This document shows positions 9,328 through 16,798 of a stretch of DNA of 64,000 nucleotides, one piece after another. A model generated the notes under the pieces. That model worked only from the letters and a program-made list of their open reading frames with translations. It did no database searches and was not told where the DNA came from. Origin of the DNA: Bog-473 sp963788125 (GTDB lineage: Bacteria > Actinomycetota > Acidimicrobiia > Acidimicrobiales > RAAP-2). The DNA lies in the NCBI GenBank assembly GCA_963788125.1, contig CAWBFN010000002.1:620001-684000 (forward strand), read 5' to 3'. The position numbers were made by a program, and so were the translations under genes. Positions within the stretch are counted from its first letter, which is position 1. Every line of letters begins with the position of its first letter.

Positions 9328-9912
9328 ATGGAGAGCAGCCAGTACGGAGCGAATCCCGTTCCACCGGCTACCGGTTACGGGATACCCCCCGATCGATCCG
9401 CCTACCGTGACCCGACACCGACACCTGGAGGGCTGCGGGAAAGCGACGACGTCGAGTCGGCCGAAGCGGAGATCAAGCAGATCGCCAGTGCGATTGCGGA
9501 GCTGCAAGGAAGGCTCGAGCGAGCCAACGATCAACTGAGCCAAGCAGCGGCGGTGCAGACCACGGAGATCGAGATCAGTCGCATGTTCGAGGAAGCCCAG
9601 CGCTTCTCCGAGGCCTCCTTGTCGAGGCTCGAGATGCAGGTGCAGGAGATCGTTCTGGAGGCGGAAGCCAAGGCAGCCGAGATCGTGCGCGAGGCGACCG
9701 AAGAAGCCCAGGAGATCCGTCGACGAGCTCGACACGGTACCTCCATGGGAGTCGGTACGGACCAGGAACTGAAGGCGGTCATCAGTGCATTTGCCAGCGT
9801 CAATGGCGAGTTGATAAAAGAGTTGAACGCATTGAACGCGATGTTGGCGCCATTGGTCGACCGGAGGTCTGCAACGCTTGCTCAACCGCCGTCCATAAGG
9901 AGATCCGTCTAG
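9328..9912 (+). CDS. Coiled-coil protein, DivIVA-like
   Basis: The 194-residue product has a Pro/Gly/Tyr-rich N-terminal 35 residues, then a long heptad-like coiled coil from about 45 to 140 (EAEIKQIASAIAELQGRLERANDQL and later EAEAKAAEIVREATEEAQEIRRRA, the alanine/glutamate-rich pattern seen in DivIVA/Wag31-like and cell-division proteins), and a helical tail. The typical DivIVA N-terminal membrane-binding domain is absent, so this is only resemblance. The start ATG at 9328 is preceded by TAGGAA at a suitable distance. Possible role in polar growth or as a scaffold is inference. Confidence 0.6.
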   Translation: MESSQYGANPVPPATGYGIPPDRSAYRDPTPTPGGLRESDDVESAEAEIKQIASAIAELQGRLERANDQLSQAAAVQTTEIEISRMFEEAQRFSEASLSRLEMQVQEIVLEAEAKAAEIVREATEEAQEIRRRARHGTSMGVGTDQELKAVISAFASVNGELIKELNALNAMLAPLVDRRSATLAQPPSIRRSV

Positions 9913-10024
9913 TCGGGCACACTGCCCGGCCGAGGTCCCCTGTCCCCGAATTCGTCCTTTCGGGGAATGGCTCCCCCATGGAAGCGCACTTCACGACGGA
10001 CTCTCGACATCAGAACGTGATCAC

Positions 10025-11815
10025 TTGAAGGATTGCGAAATAGCTCGCCCACGCACTCGTCATTCGTCCAACCGAAACGGTCTCCGGCAGCCCCCCAGCC
10101 CCGTCGCCGGTCGGCCGTCGCAAGGGGCTCGTGAGCCGCTGCGCCAGGGGCCGAGGCACGCCGCTCCGCGGACGCCTCTCCGCACCAGGTGTGTCGCGGC
10201 GATTCTGGCGCGCTCGCGAGCTCTTCCCCGAGCGGACCTGGGCGCGCACCGGGGGACGTGCTCCGTCGTGCTTTCGTGTGCCGTGCTGTTGATCGTCGCG
10301 GCCGTCGCAGCGGCCACCGGTCTGGGAGGGTCGTCGCCCGCCGCATTCCGATCGCCCGCCGCATTGGGAACGTCAGAGGCCCGAACCGTCGACGGCAACT
10401 CTCAGCTACTCACCACGCCGGCGCTCGCCGGGGCGCCCGTGGCGTCATCGAGCACGACCACCACCACGGCGCTTCCTGTCGCCACCACCCCTCCGGCTCC
10501 GGCACCTCCATCGTTGGTGGATGCACCGCCTCTCCGCCCCCATGAGGTCTTCGGATTCGCGCCGTACTGGACGCTGCCGCTCAGTTCCGGTTTCGACGTC
10601 AATCAGCTCACCACCATCGCCTACTTCAGTGTAGGGGTCAACCAAGATGGAACCCTGAACGAGTCGGGCCCCGGTTGGGGCGGTTACGAGAGTCAGGCCT
10701 TTGCCAATTTGGTCACCCGGGCCCACGGTGCCGGAGACAGGGTCGTTCTCACGGTGAACAACTTTGACCAGGGTGAGCTCAACGCCTTGACCTCCTCACC
10801 AACGGCTCCGTCCACCCTCGCCTCCGCGCTCATCGGGGCGATACAGGCGAAGAACCTCGACGGAGTGAACCTCGATCTCGAGGGGAAGGGGAGGGGTGAT
10901 CAGGCCGGGCTCACCAACCTGGTGACGCAGGTGTCCGCGGCGTTGCACCGGGCCGATCCCGACTACCAGGTCACCATGGACACCTATGCCAGCTCGGCGG
11001 GAGACCCGAACGGCTTCTACGACATTCGCGCGCTGGCCCCGGCCGTCAATGCCTTCTTCGTCATGGCGTACCAGCTCAATCTCGGATCGAGCACGTCGTC
11101 CCTGTCGTCGCTCACCAGCACGATGTTCAGCGACAAGACCGCCATCGACCAGTACACCGCGGCGGTGCCACCCGCCAAGGTGATCCTCGGACTGCCATTC
11201 TTCGGGATCGATTGGCCCACGAGCGACGGCACCCTCTCCGCTACCGCAACTGGTCCAGCGACGACCGTCCCCGACGCCCAGATCATCTCCAGCGGTCATC
11301 CGATCTACTGGGACCCGGCCACACAGACGGGCTGGACGTCGTATGAGGTCGGCACCCAATGGCACGAGACATTCTTCGAGGTGCCCAGCTCTCTTTACGA
11401 TGCGGCCCAGTTGGCGGCGTCGAGCGATCTGGGAGGGACGGGTAGCTGGGCGCTCGGGATGGAGGGAGACGACCCGAGCATGCTGTCGGCCCTCGGAGGG
11501 CTCTCGCCACCGGTCAAGGACGTGGCGACGGGCCCCCTGACGACGGCCTCCTCATCGACGACGTCCACGTCGACCACGTCGACGACGTCCACGTCGACCA
11601 CGTCGACGACGTCGACCACGACAACCTCGACGACCATCGCACCGGCAACGTCCACGGATCCTTCTTCGACGACGTCGTCGTCAACGGATCCTTCGTCGTC
11701 GCCAACGGATCCGTCTTCGTCGTCAACGGATCCTTCTTCGACGTCATCGACGACGACAACCACCACGACGTCATCGGGTTCTTCCATCACACCCGATTCG
11801 GTTCCGGGCGGATGA
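10025..11815 (+). CDS. Secreted/anchored glycoside hydrolase family 18 protein with Ser/Thr-rich tail
   Basis: A GH18 barrel spans about residues 170-495 of 596. It opens with VFGFAPYW and contains the catalytic-strand motif LDGVNLDLEGK around residue 280, giving DGxNxDxE with the acid/base Glu in place. A hydrophobic stretch near residue 83-100 (VVLSCAVLLIVAAVAAATG) should act as signal anchor or uncleaved signal. After the barrel comes a low-complexity tail made almost only of Thr, Ser, Asp and Pro. GH18 members of this YaaH/SleL-like kind cut peptidoglycan or chitin; wall remodelling is my inference. The TTG at 10025 is the longest start and has no good ribosome site; a start closer to the hydrophobic segment is possible. 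Confidence 0.75.
   Translation: MKDCEIARPRTRHSSNRNGLRQPPSPVAGRPSQGAREPLRQGPRHAAPRTPLRTRCVAAILARSRALPRADLGAHRGTCSVVLSCAVLLIVAAVAAATGLGGSSPAAFRSPAALGTSEARTVDGNSQLLTTPALAGAPVASSSTTTTTALPVATTPPAPAPPSLVDAPPLRPHEVFGFAPYWTLPLSSGFDVNQLTTIAYFSVGVNQDGTLNESGPGWGGYESQAFANLVTRAHGAGDRVVLTVNNFDQGELNALTSSPTAPSTLASALIGAIQAKNLDGVNLDLEGKGRGDQAGLTNLVTQVSAALHRADPDYQVTMDTYASSAGDPNGFYDIRALAPAVNAFFVMAYQLNLGSSTSSLSSLTSTMFSDKTAIDQYTAAVPPAKVILGLPFFGIDWPTSDGTLSATATGPATTVPDAQIISSGHPIYWDPATQTGWTSYEVGTQWHETFFEVPSSLYDAAQLAASSDLGGTGSWALGMEGDDPSMLSALGGLSPPVKDVATGPLTTASSSTTSTSTTSTTSTSTTSTTSTTTTSTTIAPATSTDPSSTTSSSTDPSSSPTDPSSSSTDPSSTSSTTTTTTTSSGSSITPDSVPGG
11541..11790 (+). repeat. Low-complexity Ser/Thr/TDPSS repeat-coding region
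   Basis: Short degenerate units rich in ACGTCGACC/ACGTCGACG, followed by four copies of a unit containing ACGGATCC (encoding TDPSS), make up the 3' end of the GH18 gene. The tail would be an extended, probably O-glycosylated or wall-spanning linker. Confidence 0.8.
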
Positions 11816-11899
11816 CGCTGAAGGTCGCGAGCGCAGCGGAACGCATCGCCAGAAGCTAAAGACACCACTTGTCGGTCGCCGTTCGGTACCGTTGTGCCC

Positions 11900-11947
11900 A
11901 TGGTGAATCCGTGCGGCCAGATTCTGGCCGCAGTGGTCAGACGATGA
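11900..11947 (+). promoter_or_regulatory. Possible 15-codon leader ORF containing a strong hairpin
   Basis: An ATG at 11900 opens a 15-codon frame (MVNPCGQILAAVVRR) whose TGA overlaps the ATG of the next gene at 11944. Inside it, TGCGGCCAG (11912-11920) and CTGGCCGCA (11924-11932) form a 9-bp stem with a three-base loop, ending 11 bases before the downstream start. This could couple translation of the two frames or be a coincidence. Confidence 0.3.
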
Positions 11948-12120
11948 AGAGCTTGTTCGGCGTGACAATGTTCCTCGGCTACTTCGTCATCGGACTGATC
12001 ATCGCCAGCTCCCACACCTACATGGTGCACCTGAGCGCGCTCAAGCCGGTCGTCTCCGCCGTCCTTGCCGTGGCCCTCTGGCCGCTACTCCTGGTCGGCA
12101 TCAACCTGCACGTCAAGTAG
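11944..12120 (+). CDS. Small two-helix membrane protein, unknown function
   Basis: The 58-residue product has two hydrophobic segments, about residues 4-22 (LFGVTMFLGYFVIGLIIAS) and 36-54 (VVSAVLAVALWPLLLVGIN), separated by a short loop with one His and one Lys. I do not recognise a family. The frame is open upstream to 11869, but homology-like content and hydrophobicity begin at the ATG at 11944, which overlaps the stop of a possible leader frame. It converges on the small coiled-coil gene ending at 12131. Confidence 0.6.
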   Translation: MKSLFGVTMFLGYFVIGLIIASSHTYMVHLSALKPVVSAVLAVALWPLLLVGINLHVK

Positions 12121-12135
12121 GGCGACCGACCTACT
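12116..12135. terminator. Short hairpin between convergent genes
   Basis: AGTAGG at 12116-12121 pairs with CCTACT at 12130-12135 across an 8-base loop. It overlaps both gene ends (stop codons at 12118-12120 and 12131-12133), a position expected for a bidirectional terminator, but it has no T tract. Confidence 0.3.
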
Positions 12136-12433
12136 CCTGCTGGGTGAGGCTCTTGATGGTGTTGGCGAGCTTCCTCACGTGGGCGGTGAGCTCCTCGAGA
12201 TGCGCAGAGAGCTCCCGGACCTCCACGGTTACCTCCGCGGTGCGGCCCGGGGGCTCACCGGTTCCACCGGCGGCATGGAGGCGATTCTCCAGCGCGTCGA
12301 TCGAATCAGCGAGGAGTTTGAGGCCGAGCACGACGCTGGCGACCACTCTCTGATCGGCCGGGTAGCCGAGATCTCCGACGGCGGGATGGGAGATCAGCTG
12401 GTCGACCTTGTCGCGGACAGTCACGGAAACCAC
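12131..12433 (-). CDS. Small helical/coiled-coil protein, unknown function
   Basis: A 100-residue protein, mostly helical: a soluble N-terminal part (VRDKVDQLISHPAVGDLGYPADQRV), a moderately hydrophobic helix (VVASVVLGLKLLADSIDALENRL), a Gly/Pro break and a C-terminal coiled-coil stretch (ELSAHLEELTAHVRKLANTIKSL). I do not recognise a family. GTG codons at 12433 and 12424 are both possible starts; the open frame extends to 12595 but the upstream part is Arg/Pro-rich and would overlap the leader of tRNA-Ser. Confidence 0.55.
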   Translation of the reverse strand: MVSVTVRDKVDQLISHPAVGDLGYPADQRVVASVVLGLKLLADSIDALENRLHAAGGTGEPPGRTAEVTVEVRELSAHLEELTAHVRKLANTIKSLTQQE

Positions 12434-12617
12434 CGTAGGTCGTGATGCCCAATGAGGCCCCAATCGGTGCCCAATTTCAGCTCGTCTTCCGACCCGCTCT
12501 TCGGGAGTAGGTCCCCGCAACCAATTGCTGCGAAACCGGTCTGCAACCGGGGATGTCGAGCCATGGGCCCTCGTCGGGGCCGTATGATGAACCACCTGAT
12601 GTAGATCAGATGTGCCG

Positions 12618-12706
12618 GGAGAGGTGCGAGAGCGGCCGAATCGGATTCACTGCTAATGAATTGACTTGGGTAACCGGGTCCGAGGGTTCAAATCCCTCCC
12701 TCTCCG
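12618..12706 (+). tRNA. tRNA-Ser (GCT)
   Basis: The 89-nt sequence folds as a class II tRNA: acceptor strands GGAGAGG (12618-12624) and CCTCTCC (12699-12705), D-arm GCGAGAGCGGCCGAATCGG, anticodon loop with GCT (ACTGCTAAT), a long variable arm, and T-loop GGTTCAAATCC. The 3' CCA is not encoded. A TATGAT hexamer at 12583-12588 is a possible -10. Confidence 0.93.
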
Positions 12707-12809
12707 CTCGGGGATCGGGCATCCGGAGTGCCCGATCTTGGAGGCCCGCTGTGGCGGGCCCGCCGTGTGCCGCCACCGTGGTGGTCCCGGCTGTCTGTGA
12801 GGAGCGTGC

Positions 12810-14151
12810 GTGGGCGAGGGTCGGTACTGGCTGCAGACCCTCGGGTGTCCGAAGAACCAGGTGGACTCGGACAAGCTGGAGGGGCGTCTGGCCGTTCAGG
12901 GTTACCGGCGCGCCGCTGAGCTTTCCGATGCCGACCTGGTGGTGGTCAACACCTGCGCCTTCATTGAGTCGGCGCGTCAGGAGTCCATCGACACCGTGTT
13001 GGAGCTGGCCGATCAGCGCCGGCCCGGAGCCCGGCTGGTGGTCACCGGGTGCATGGCGGAGCGCTATGGCCGCGAGCTGACCGACGCCCTTCCCGAGGTG
13101 GACCTGGTGGCCGGATTCGGCATCGACTTCGCCGAGCCGGCCGGCGTCCCGGTGGCGCTCTCTCGCCGGCCCGGCCCCCGGCCGCCGCGCGGGTTCGATC
13201 TGCTCGAGCTGGCCCGTCCGGCGTCCGAGGTCCCCTGGGCCTACGTGAAGGTGGCCGAAGGCTGCGACCGCATCTGTGGTTTCTGCGCCATACCGTCCTT
13301 CCGGGGCAGGCAGCGTTCGCGCCAGATGGACGAGGTCCTGGCCGAGGTCGACCAGCTCCTGGCCGGCGGGACCACACCGGCGGGGGAGGCCGCGCCCCCG
13401 GTGCGTGAGATCGTCCTGGTGGCCCAGGATCTGGCTTCCTACGGGCGGGACCGCTCCCACCCCGGTGCGCGGGCCAAGGCCGGTCCGTCGCCCATCGCCG
13501 CGCTGACCCGGGCCGTCTCGGCCCGGGTCGAGCGCACCCGGCTGCTCTACCTCTACCCCTCCGGGCTCACCGACGAGCTCATCGAGGCCGTGCTCGGGCA
13601 CCGGTGTGCCGTACTTCGACCTCTCCCTCCAACATGTGTCGCGCCCGCTCCTGGCCCGCATGCGCCGGTGGGGGGATGGCGACCGTTTTCTGGGCCGCAT
13701 CGCCGCCATCCGCGCGGCCGACGCGCAGGCCACCTTCCGCTCCTCGTTCATCCTGGGCTATCCCGGCGAGACCGAACGCGACCACGACCGGCTCCTCGAC
13801 TTCCTCGAGCAGGCCCAGCTGGACTGGGCCGGGTTCTTCCCGTTCTCCAGCGAGGCCGGGACGCACGCCGCCACCCTCCCCGATCAGGTCCCGGCCGAGC
13901 TGGCCATGGAGCGGCTGCGCGAGTGTGCCGAGCTGCAGGACGCCATCACGGCGGCGAGGCGGGACCTGCTGGTCGGGGAGCGGCGCCAGGTGCTGGTCGA
14001 TACCCCCGGACAGGGGCGCACGGTGCACGAAGCCCCGGAGATCGACGGGATCGTGCACCTGCCCGGCGACACCGTGGCCGGCGACCTGCTCACGGTCGAG
14101 CTGACCGCCGCCGCCGGTCCCGACCTCTATGCGGCGGTGGCCGGCCGGTGA
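12810..14151 (+). CDS. rimO: Ribosomal protein uS12 methylthiotransferase RimO, frameshifted in this sequence
   Basis: The first 265 or so residues start QTLGCPKNQVDSDKLEG, include VNTCAFIESARQESID and the radical-SAM cysteine motif CDRICGFC (CX3CX2C), and end at VLG. Downstream sequence (VPYFDLSLQHVSRPLLARMRRWGDG and FILGYPGETERDHDRLLDFLE, then the TRAM domain) is RimO-like too but lies one frame over. Dropping one base near 13599 would join them into a normal 446-residue RimO. The GTG start has GAGGAG upstream. RimO adds a methylthio group to an aspartate of ribosomal protein S12 using SAM and two Fe-S clusters. The stop overlaps the pgsA start (GTGA). A sequencing error is likelier than a pseudogene because both halves are well preserved. 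Confidence 0.88.
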
Positions 14152-14723
14152 GCGACACGGAGGCCCGCCGCCACTCGACGTTCGGTCCGACCGCCCTGGC
14201 CACCCCGGCCAACGCGGTGACCATCGCCCGTCTGCTGGCGGCCCCGGTCTTCGTCGCCATGATCGTGATCTGGGGGGCGACGTGGTTCAACGTCGCCGCC
14301 GGCCTGGTCGTCGCCGGGAGCGACGGGCTGGACGGCTACATCGCCCGCCGCCAGGGCACGACCCGTTCGGGCGCCTTCCTCGACCCGCTGGCCGACAAGG
14401 CCGTGGTGCTGGGTGCCCTGGTCGCCCTGGCCATTGAGGGGCACCTGCCCTGGTGGCCCGTGGCCATCATCGCCGTCCGGGAGGTGGGCATGCAGATCTA
14501 CCGTTCCTGGGCCGGGCGCCGCGGGGTGTCCATCCCGGCCAGGAACTCGGCCAAGCTCAAGACGTTCGCGCAGGACCTGGCCATCGGGACCTGCCTGATC
14601 CCGCCTCTGGCCCACCATCACGGGGTGCAGGTCGCCGTGGTCTGGGTAGCCGCCGCGCTGACCGTCATCACCGGCGTGCAGTACCTGGCCGATGGCCGGC
14701 GGGCGTTCAGGGAGGCGAGGGGC
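14148..14723 (+). CDS. pgsA: CDP-diacylglycerol-glycerol-3-phosphate 3-phosphatidyltransferase
   Basis: About 192 residues of a CDP-alcohol phosphatidyltransferase: ANAVTIARLLAAPVF at the start, then the signature DGLDGYIARRQGTTRSGAFLDPLADK, fitting DGx2ARx8Gx3Dx3D, and four hydrophobic helices. It makes phosphatidylglycerophosphate for phosphatidylglycerol and cardiolipin synthesis in the membrane. The GTG start overlaps the rimO stop. No stop codon separates this frame from cinA; in the next frame a TGA overlaps the cinA ATG (ATGA at 14724-14727), which would be the usual junction in this genome. I therefore think a base error near the end hides the real stop rather than that the two enzymes are fused. 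Confidence 0.85.
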
Positions 14724-16007
14724 ATGAGGATAGAGATCGTGGCGGTGGGCACCGAGCTCCTGCTGGGCCAGATCGCCGACACCAACTCGGCCTGGCTGGG
14801 CGACCGCCTGGCCTCGGCCGGGGTCACGTCGCACTTCCATCAGGCGGTGGGGGACAATCACGAGCGGATCACGCTGGCCTTTCGCACCGCCCTGGCCCGC
14901 AGCGACGGGATCATCGTGTGCGGCGGCCTGGGGCCGACCCAGGACGACATCACCCGCGAGGCCATCGCCGACGTCATGGGCGTCGACCTGGTGCGCCACC
15001 AGGAGATCGTCGACGTCATCGCCGGGTTCTTCCGGGATCGTGGCCGCTCCATGTCGGCCAACAACGCCCGCCAGGCCGACGTGCCGGTCGGGGCCACCAT
15101 CATCCCCCAGCGGGGAGGGACCGCCCCCGGCCTCATCTGCCCGCTGGGCCACAAGGTGATCTACGCCGTACCCGGCGTGCCGTACGAGATGGCCGAGATG
15201 TTCGATCGGGCCATCCTCCCCGACCTGCGCGCCCGCATGGCGAAAGCCGGGGAAGAGGGTGTCATCGTGAGCCGGGTGTTACGGACCTGGGGCGCCAGCG
15301 AGTCGGCGCTGGCCGAGTCGCTCCAGGGGCGGATCGACGCGTTGGACGCCGATGGCGAAGGAGGCCCGGCGGCCGGCGCGGTCACCCTGGCCTTCCTGGC
15401 GTCGGGGGTGGAGGGGATCAAGGTGCGCATCACGGCGCGCGCCGCCACCATGGCGGAGGTCACCTCCCTGCTCAATAGCGAGGAGAAGGACGTTCGAGCC
15501 GCCATCGAGGCCGAGTTGGGCGACATCGTGTTCGGCGTGGACGACGAGTCCATGGAGGTCGCCGTGGCCCAGCTGCTCATCGCCCGCGGTCTCACCCTCG
15601 GCGTCGCCGAATCGCTCACCGGTGGGCTGATCGCATCACGGCTGGTCAACGTCCCCGGAGCGTCGGCCTGGTTCCGGGGAGGCGTGGTGGCCTACCACGA
15701 GCAGGTGAAGTTCGACCTGCTGGGCGTTCCGGTCGGGCCGGTGGTCACCGAGGCGGCCGCGGCGGCCATGGCCGAAGGGGTCTGCCGTGCGACCGGCTCG
15801 GACGTGGGCCTGGGGATCACGGGGGTGGCCGGTCCCGACGACCAGGAGGGCGTTCCCCCGGGCACGGTCTTCGTCGGCCTCAGCCTGCCCGGTTCCGTCT
15901 CGACCCGTGCGGTGCGCGTCCCGGGCGACCGGGAGCGTGTCCGCCAGTACGGGGCCATCTCCGCGCTCGATCTCCTGCGCCGGTCCCTCCTCGTCGTGGA
16001 GGCCTGA
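14724..16007 (+). CDS. cinA: CinA family protein (nicotinamide-nucleotide amidase / competence-damage type)
   Basis: The 427-residue protein has the N-terminal MoaB/Mog-like domain (EIVAVGTELLLGQIADTNSAWL, VCGGLGPTQDDITREA, VPGVPYEMAEM) and the C-terminal CinA domain from about residue 270 (LTLGVAESLTGGLIASRLVNVPGAS, GITGVAGPDDQEGVPPGTVFVG). The SLTGG serine region is that of the PncC-type NMN deamidase. Expected activities are pyrophosphatase on ADP-ribose-like substrates and NMN deamidation in NAD recycling. GGGAGG lies ahead of the ATG. In many actinobacteria it sits, as here, in a run with rimO and pgsA ahead of recA, which in this window is 8 kb away with a regulatory pair and surface genes between. 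Confidence 0.92.
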   Translation: MRIEIVAVGTELLLGQIADTNSAWLGDRLASAGVTSHFHQAVGDNHERITLAFRTALARSDGIIVCGGLGPTQDDITREAIADVMGVDLVRHQEIVDVIAGFFRDRGRSMSANNARQADVPVGATIIPQRGGTAPGLICPLGHKVIYAVPGVPYEMAEMFDRAILPDLRARMAKAGEEGVIVSRVLRTWGASESALAESLQGRIDALDADGEGGPAAGAVTLAFLASGVEGIKVRITARAATMAEVTSLLNSEEKDVRAAIEAELGDIVFGVDDESMEVAVAQLLIARGLTLGVAESLTGGLIASRLVNVPGASAWFRGGVVAYHEQVKFDLLGVPVGPVVTEAAAAAMAEGVCRATGSDVGLGITGVAGPDDQEGVPPGTVFVGLSLPGSVSTRAVRVPGDRERVRQYGAISALDLLRRSLLVVEA

Positions 16008-16009
16008 TC

Positions 16010-16068
16010 TCACAGGGGGACCACAGGCGGTCCACACTGGAGGGGCAACTGGCAGTGTGATCCTGTGA
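16010..16068. promoter_or_regulatory. Nested inverted repeats between cinA and the response-regulator gene
   Basis: Two inverted repeats are nested: TCACAGG (16010-16016) with CCTGTGA (16062-16068), and inside it CACACTG (16033-16039) with CAGTGTG (16053-16059). They fill most of the 77-bp gap before the response-regulator start at 16085. They could be the cinA terminator or an operator for autoregulation. Confidence 0.35.
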
Positions 16069-16084
16069 GCCAGGGAGGTGCGCG

Positions 16085-16798
16085 GTGAGAACAGAGAACG
16101 GACCCAGAGTCTTGGTGGTGGACGACGAACCCTCCATCGTCGACGCGGTGGCGACCTCGCTGCGCTACGAGGGGTTCACCGTCGATGAGGCCATGACGGG
16201 CCGGCGCGCCCTGGCCCAGGCCCAGGAGGATCCGCCCGACCTGGTCATCCTCGACGTCATGCTGCCCGACCTCGATGGCCTCGAGGTGACCCGGCGGCTG
16301 CGCGCCGATGGGATCCGGGTCCCCATTCTCTTCCTGACCGCCCGCGACTCCCTGCAGGACAAGCTGGCGGGACTCACCGTCGGCGGGGACGACTACGTCA
16401 CCAAGCCGTTCGCCCTGGCCGAGATCATCGCCCGGGTCCACGCCATCCTGCGCCGCACCGGCTACGAGTCCGACGACGACGGGGTGCTGCGCTTCGCCGA
16501 CCTCGAGCTCGACGAGAGCGCCCACGAGGTGCGCCGGGGTGGCAACGAGATCCAGCTCACCGCCACCGAGTTCAACCTCTTGCGGTACTTCATGCTCAAC
16601 CCGCGGCACGTGCTCTCCAAGTCGCAGATCCTCGACCACGTCTGGCACTACGACTTCGGGGGGGACGGCAATGTGGTGGAGACCTACGTGAGCTACCTGC
16701 GCAAGAAGCTGGAGCGCCACGGCCCACCGCTCATCCACACCATCCGCCTCGTCGGCTACACCCTCCGGGAGTCCGAGTCACCCAACGGATCGTCTTGA
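16085..16798 (+). CDS. OmpR/PhoB-type response regulator
   Basis: A receiver domain fills residues 8-120 (VLVVDDEP acidic pair, LDVMLPDLDG with the phospho-accepting Asp, LTAR, and YVTKPF with the conserved Lys). A winged-helix DNA-binding domain follows at about 135-232 (EIQLTATEFNLLRYFMLNP, VVETYVSYLRKKLE, IHTIRLVGYTL). It is close in layout to actinobacterial MprA/TcrA/PrrA regulators. The GTG at 16085 is preceded by GGGAGG. The stop TGA is immediately followed by the kinase GTG, so the two are a coupled two-component pair. Confidence 0.93.
   Translation: MRTENGPRVLVVDDEPSIVDAVATSLRYEGFTVDEAMTGRRALAQAQEDPPDLVILDVMLPDLDGLEVTRRLRADGIRVPILFLTARDSLQDKLAGLTVGGDDYVTKPFALAEIIARVHAILRRTGYESDDDGVLRFADLELDESAHEVRRGGNEIQLTATEFNLLRYFMLNPRHVLSKSQILDHVWHYDFGGDGNVVETYVSYLRKKLERHGPPLIHTIRLVGYTLRESESPNGSS

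Noticed and set aside
12810..16007. A single 1065-codon open frame covering rimO, pgsA and cinA
   Set aside because: The middle third is the wrong frame for RimO and the three domains are complete, separate proteins; the open frame results from apparent base errors.
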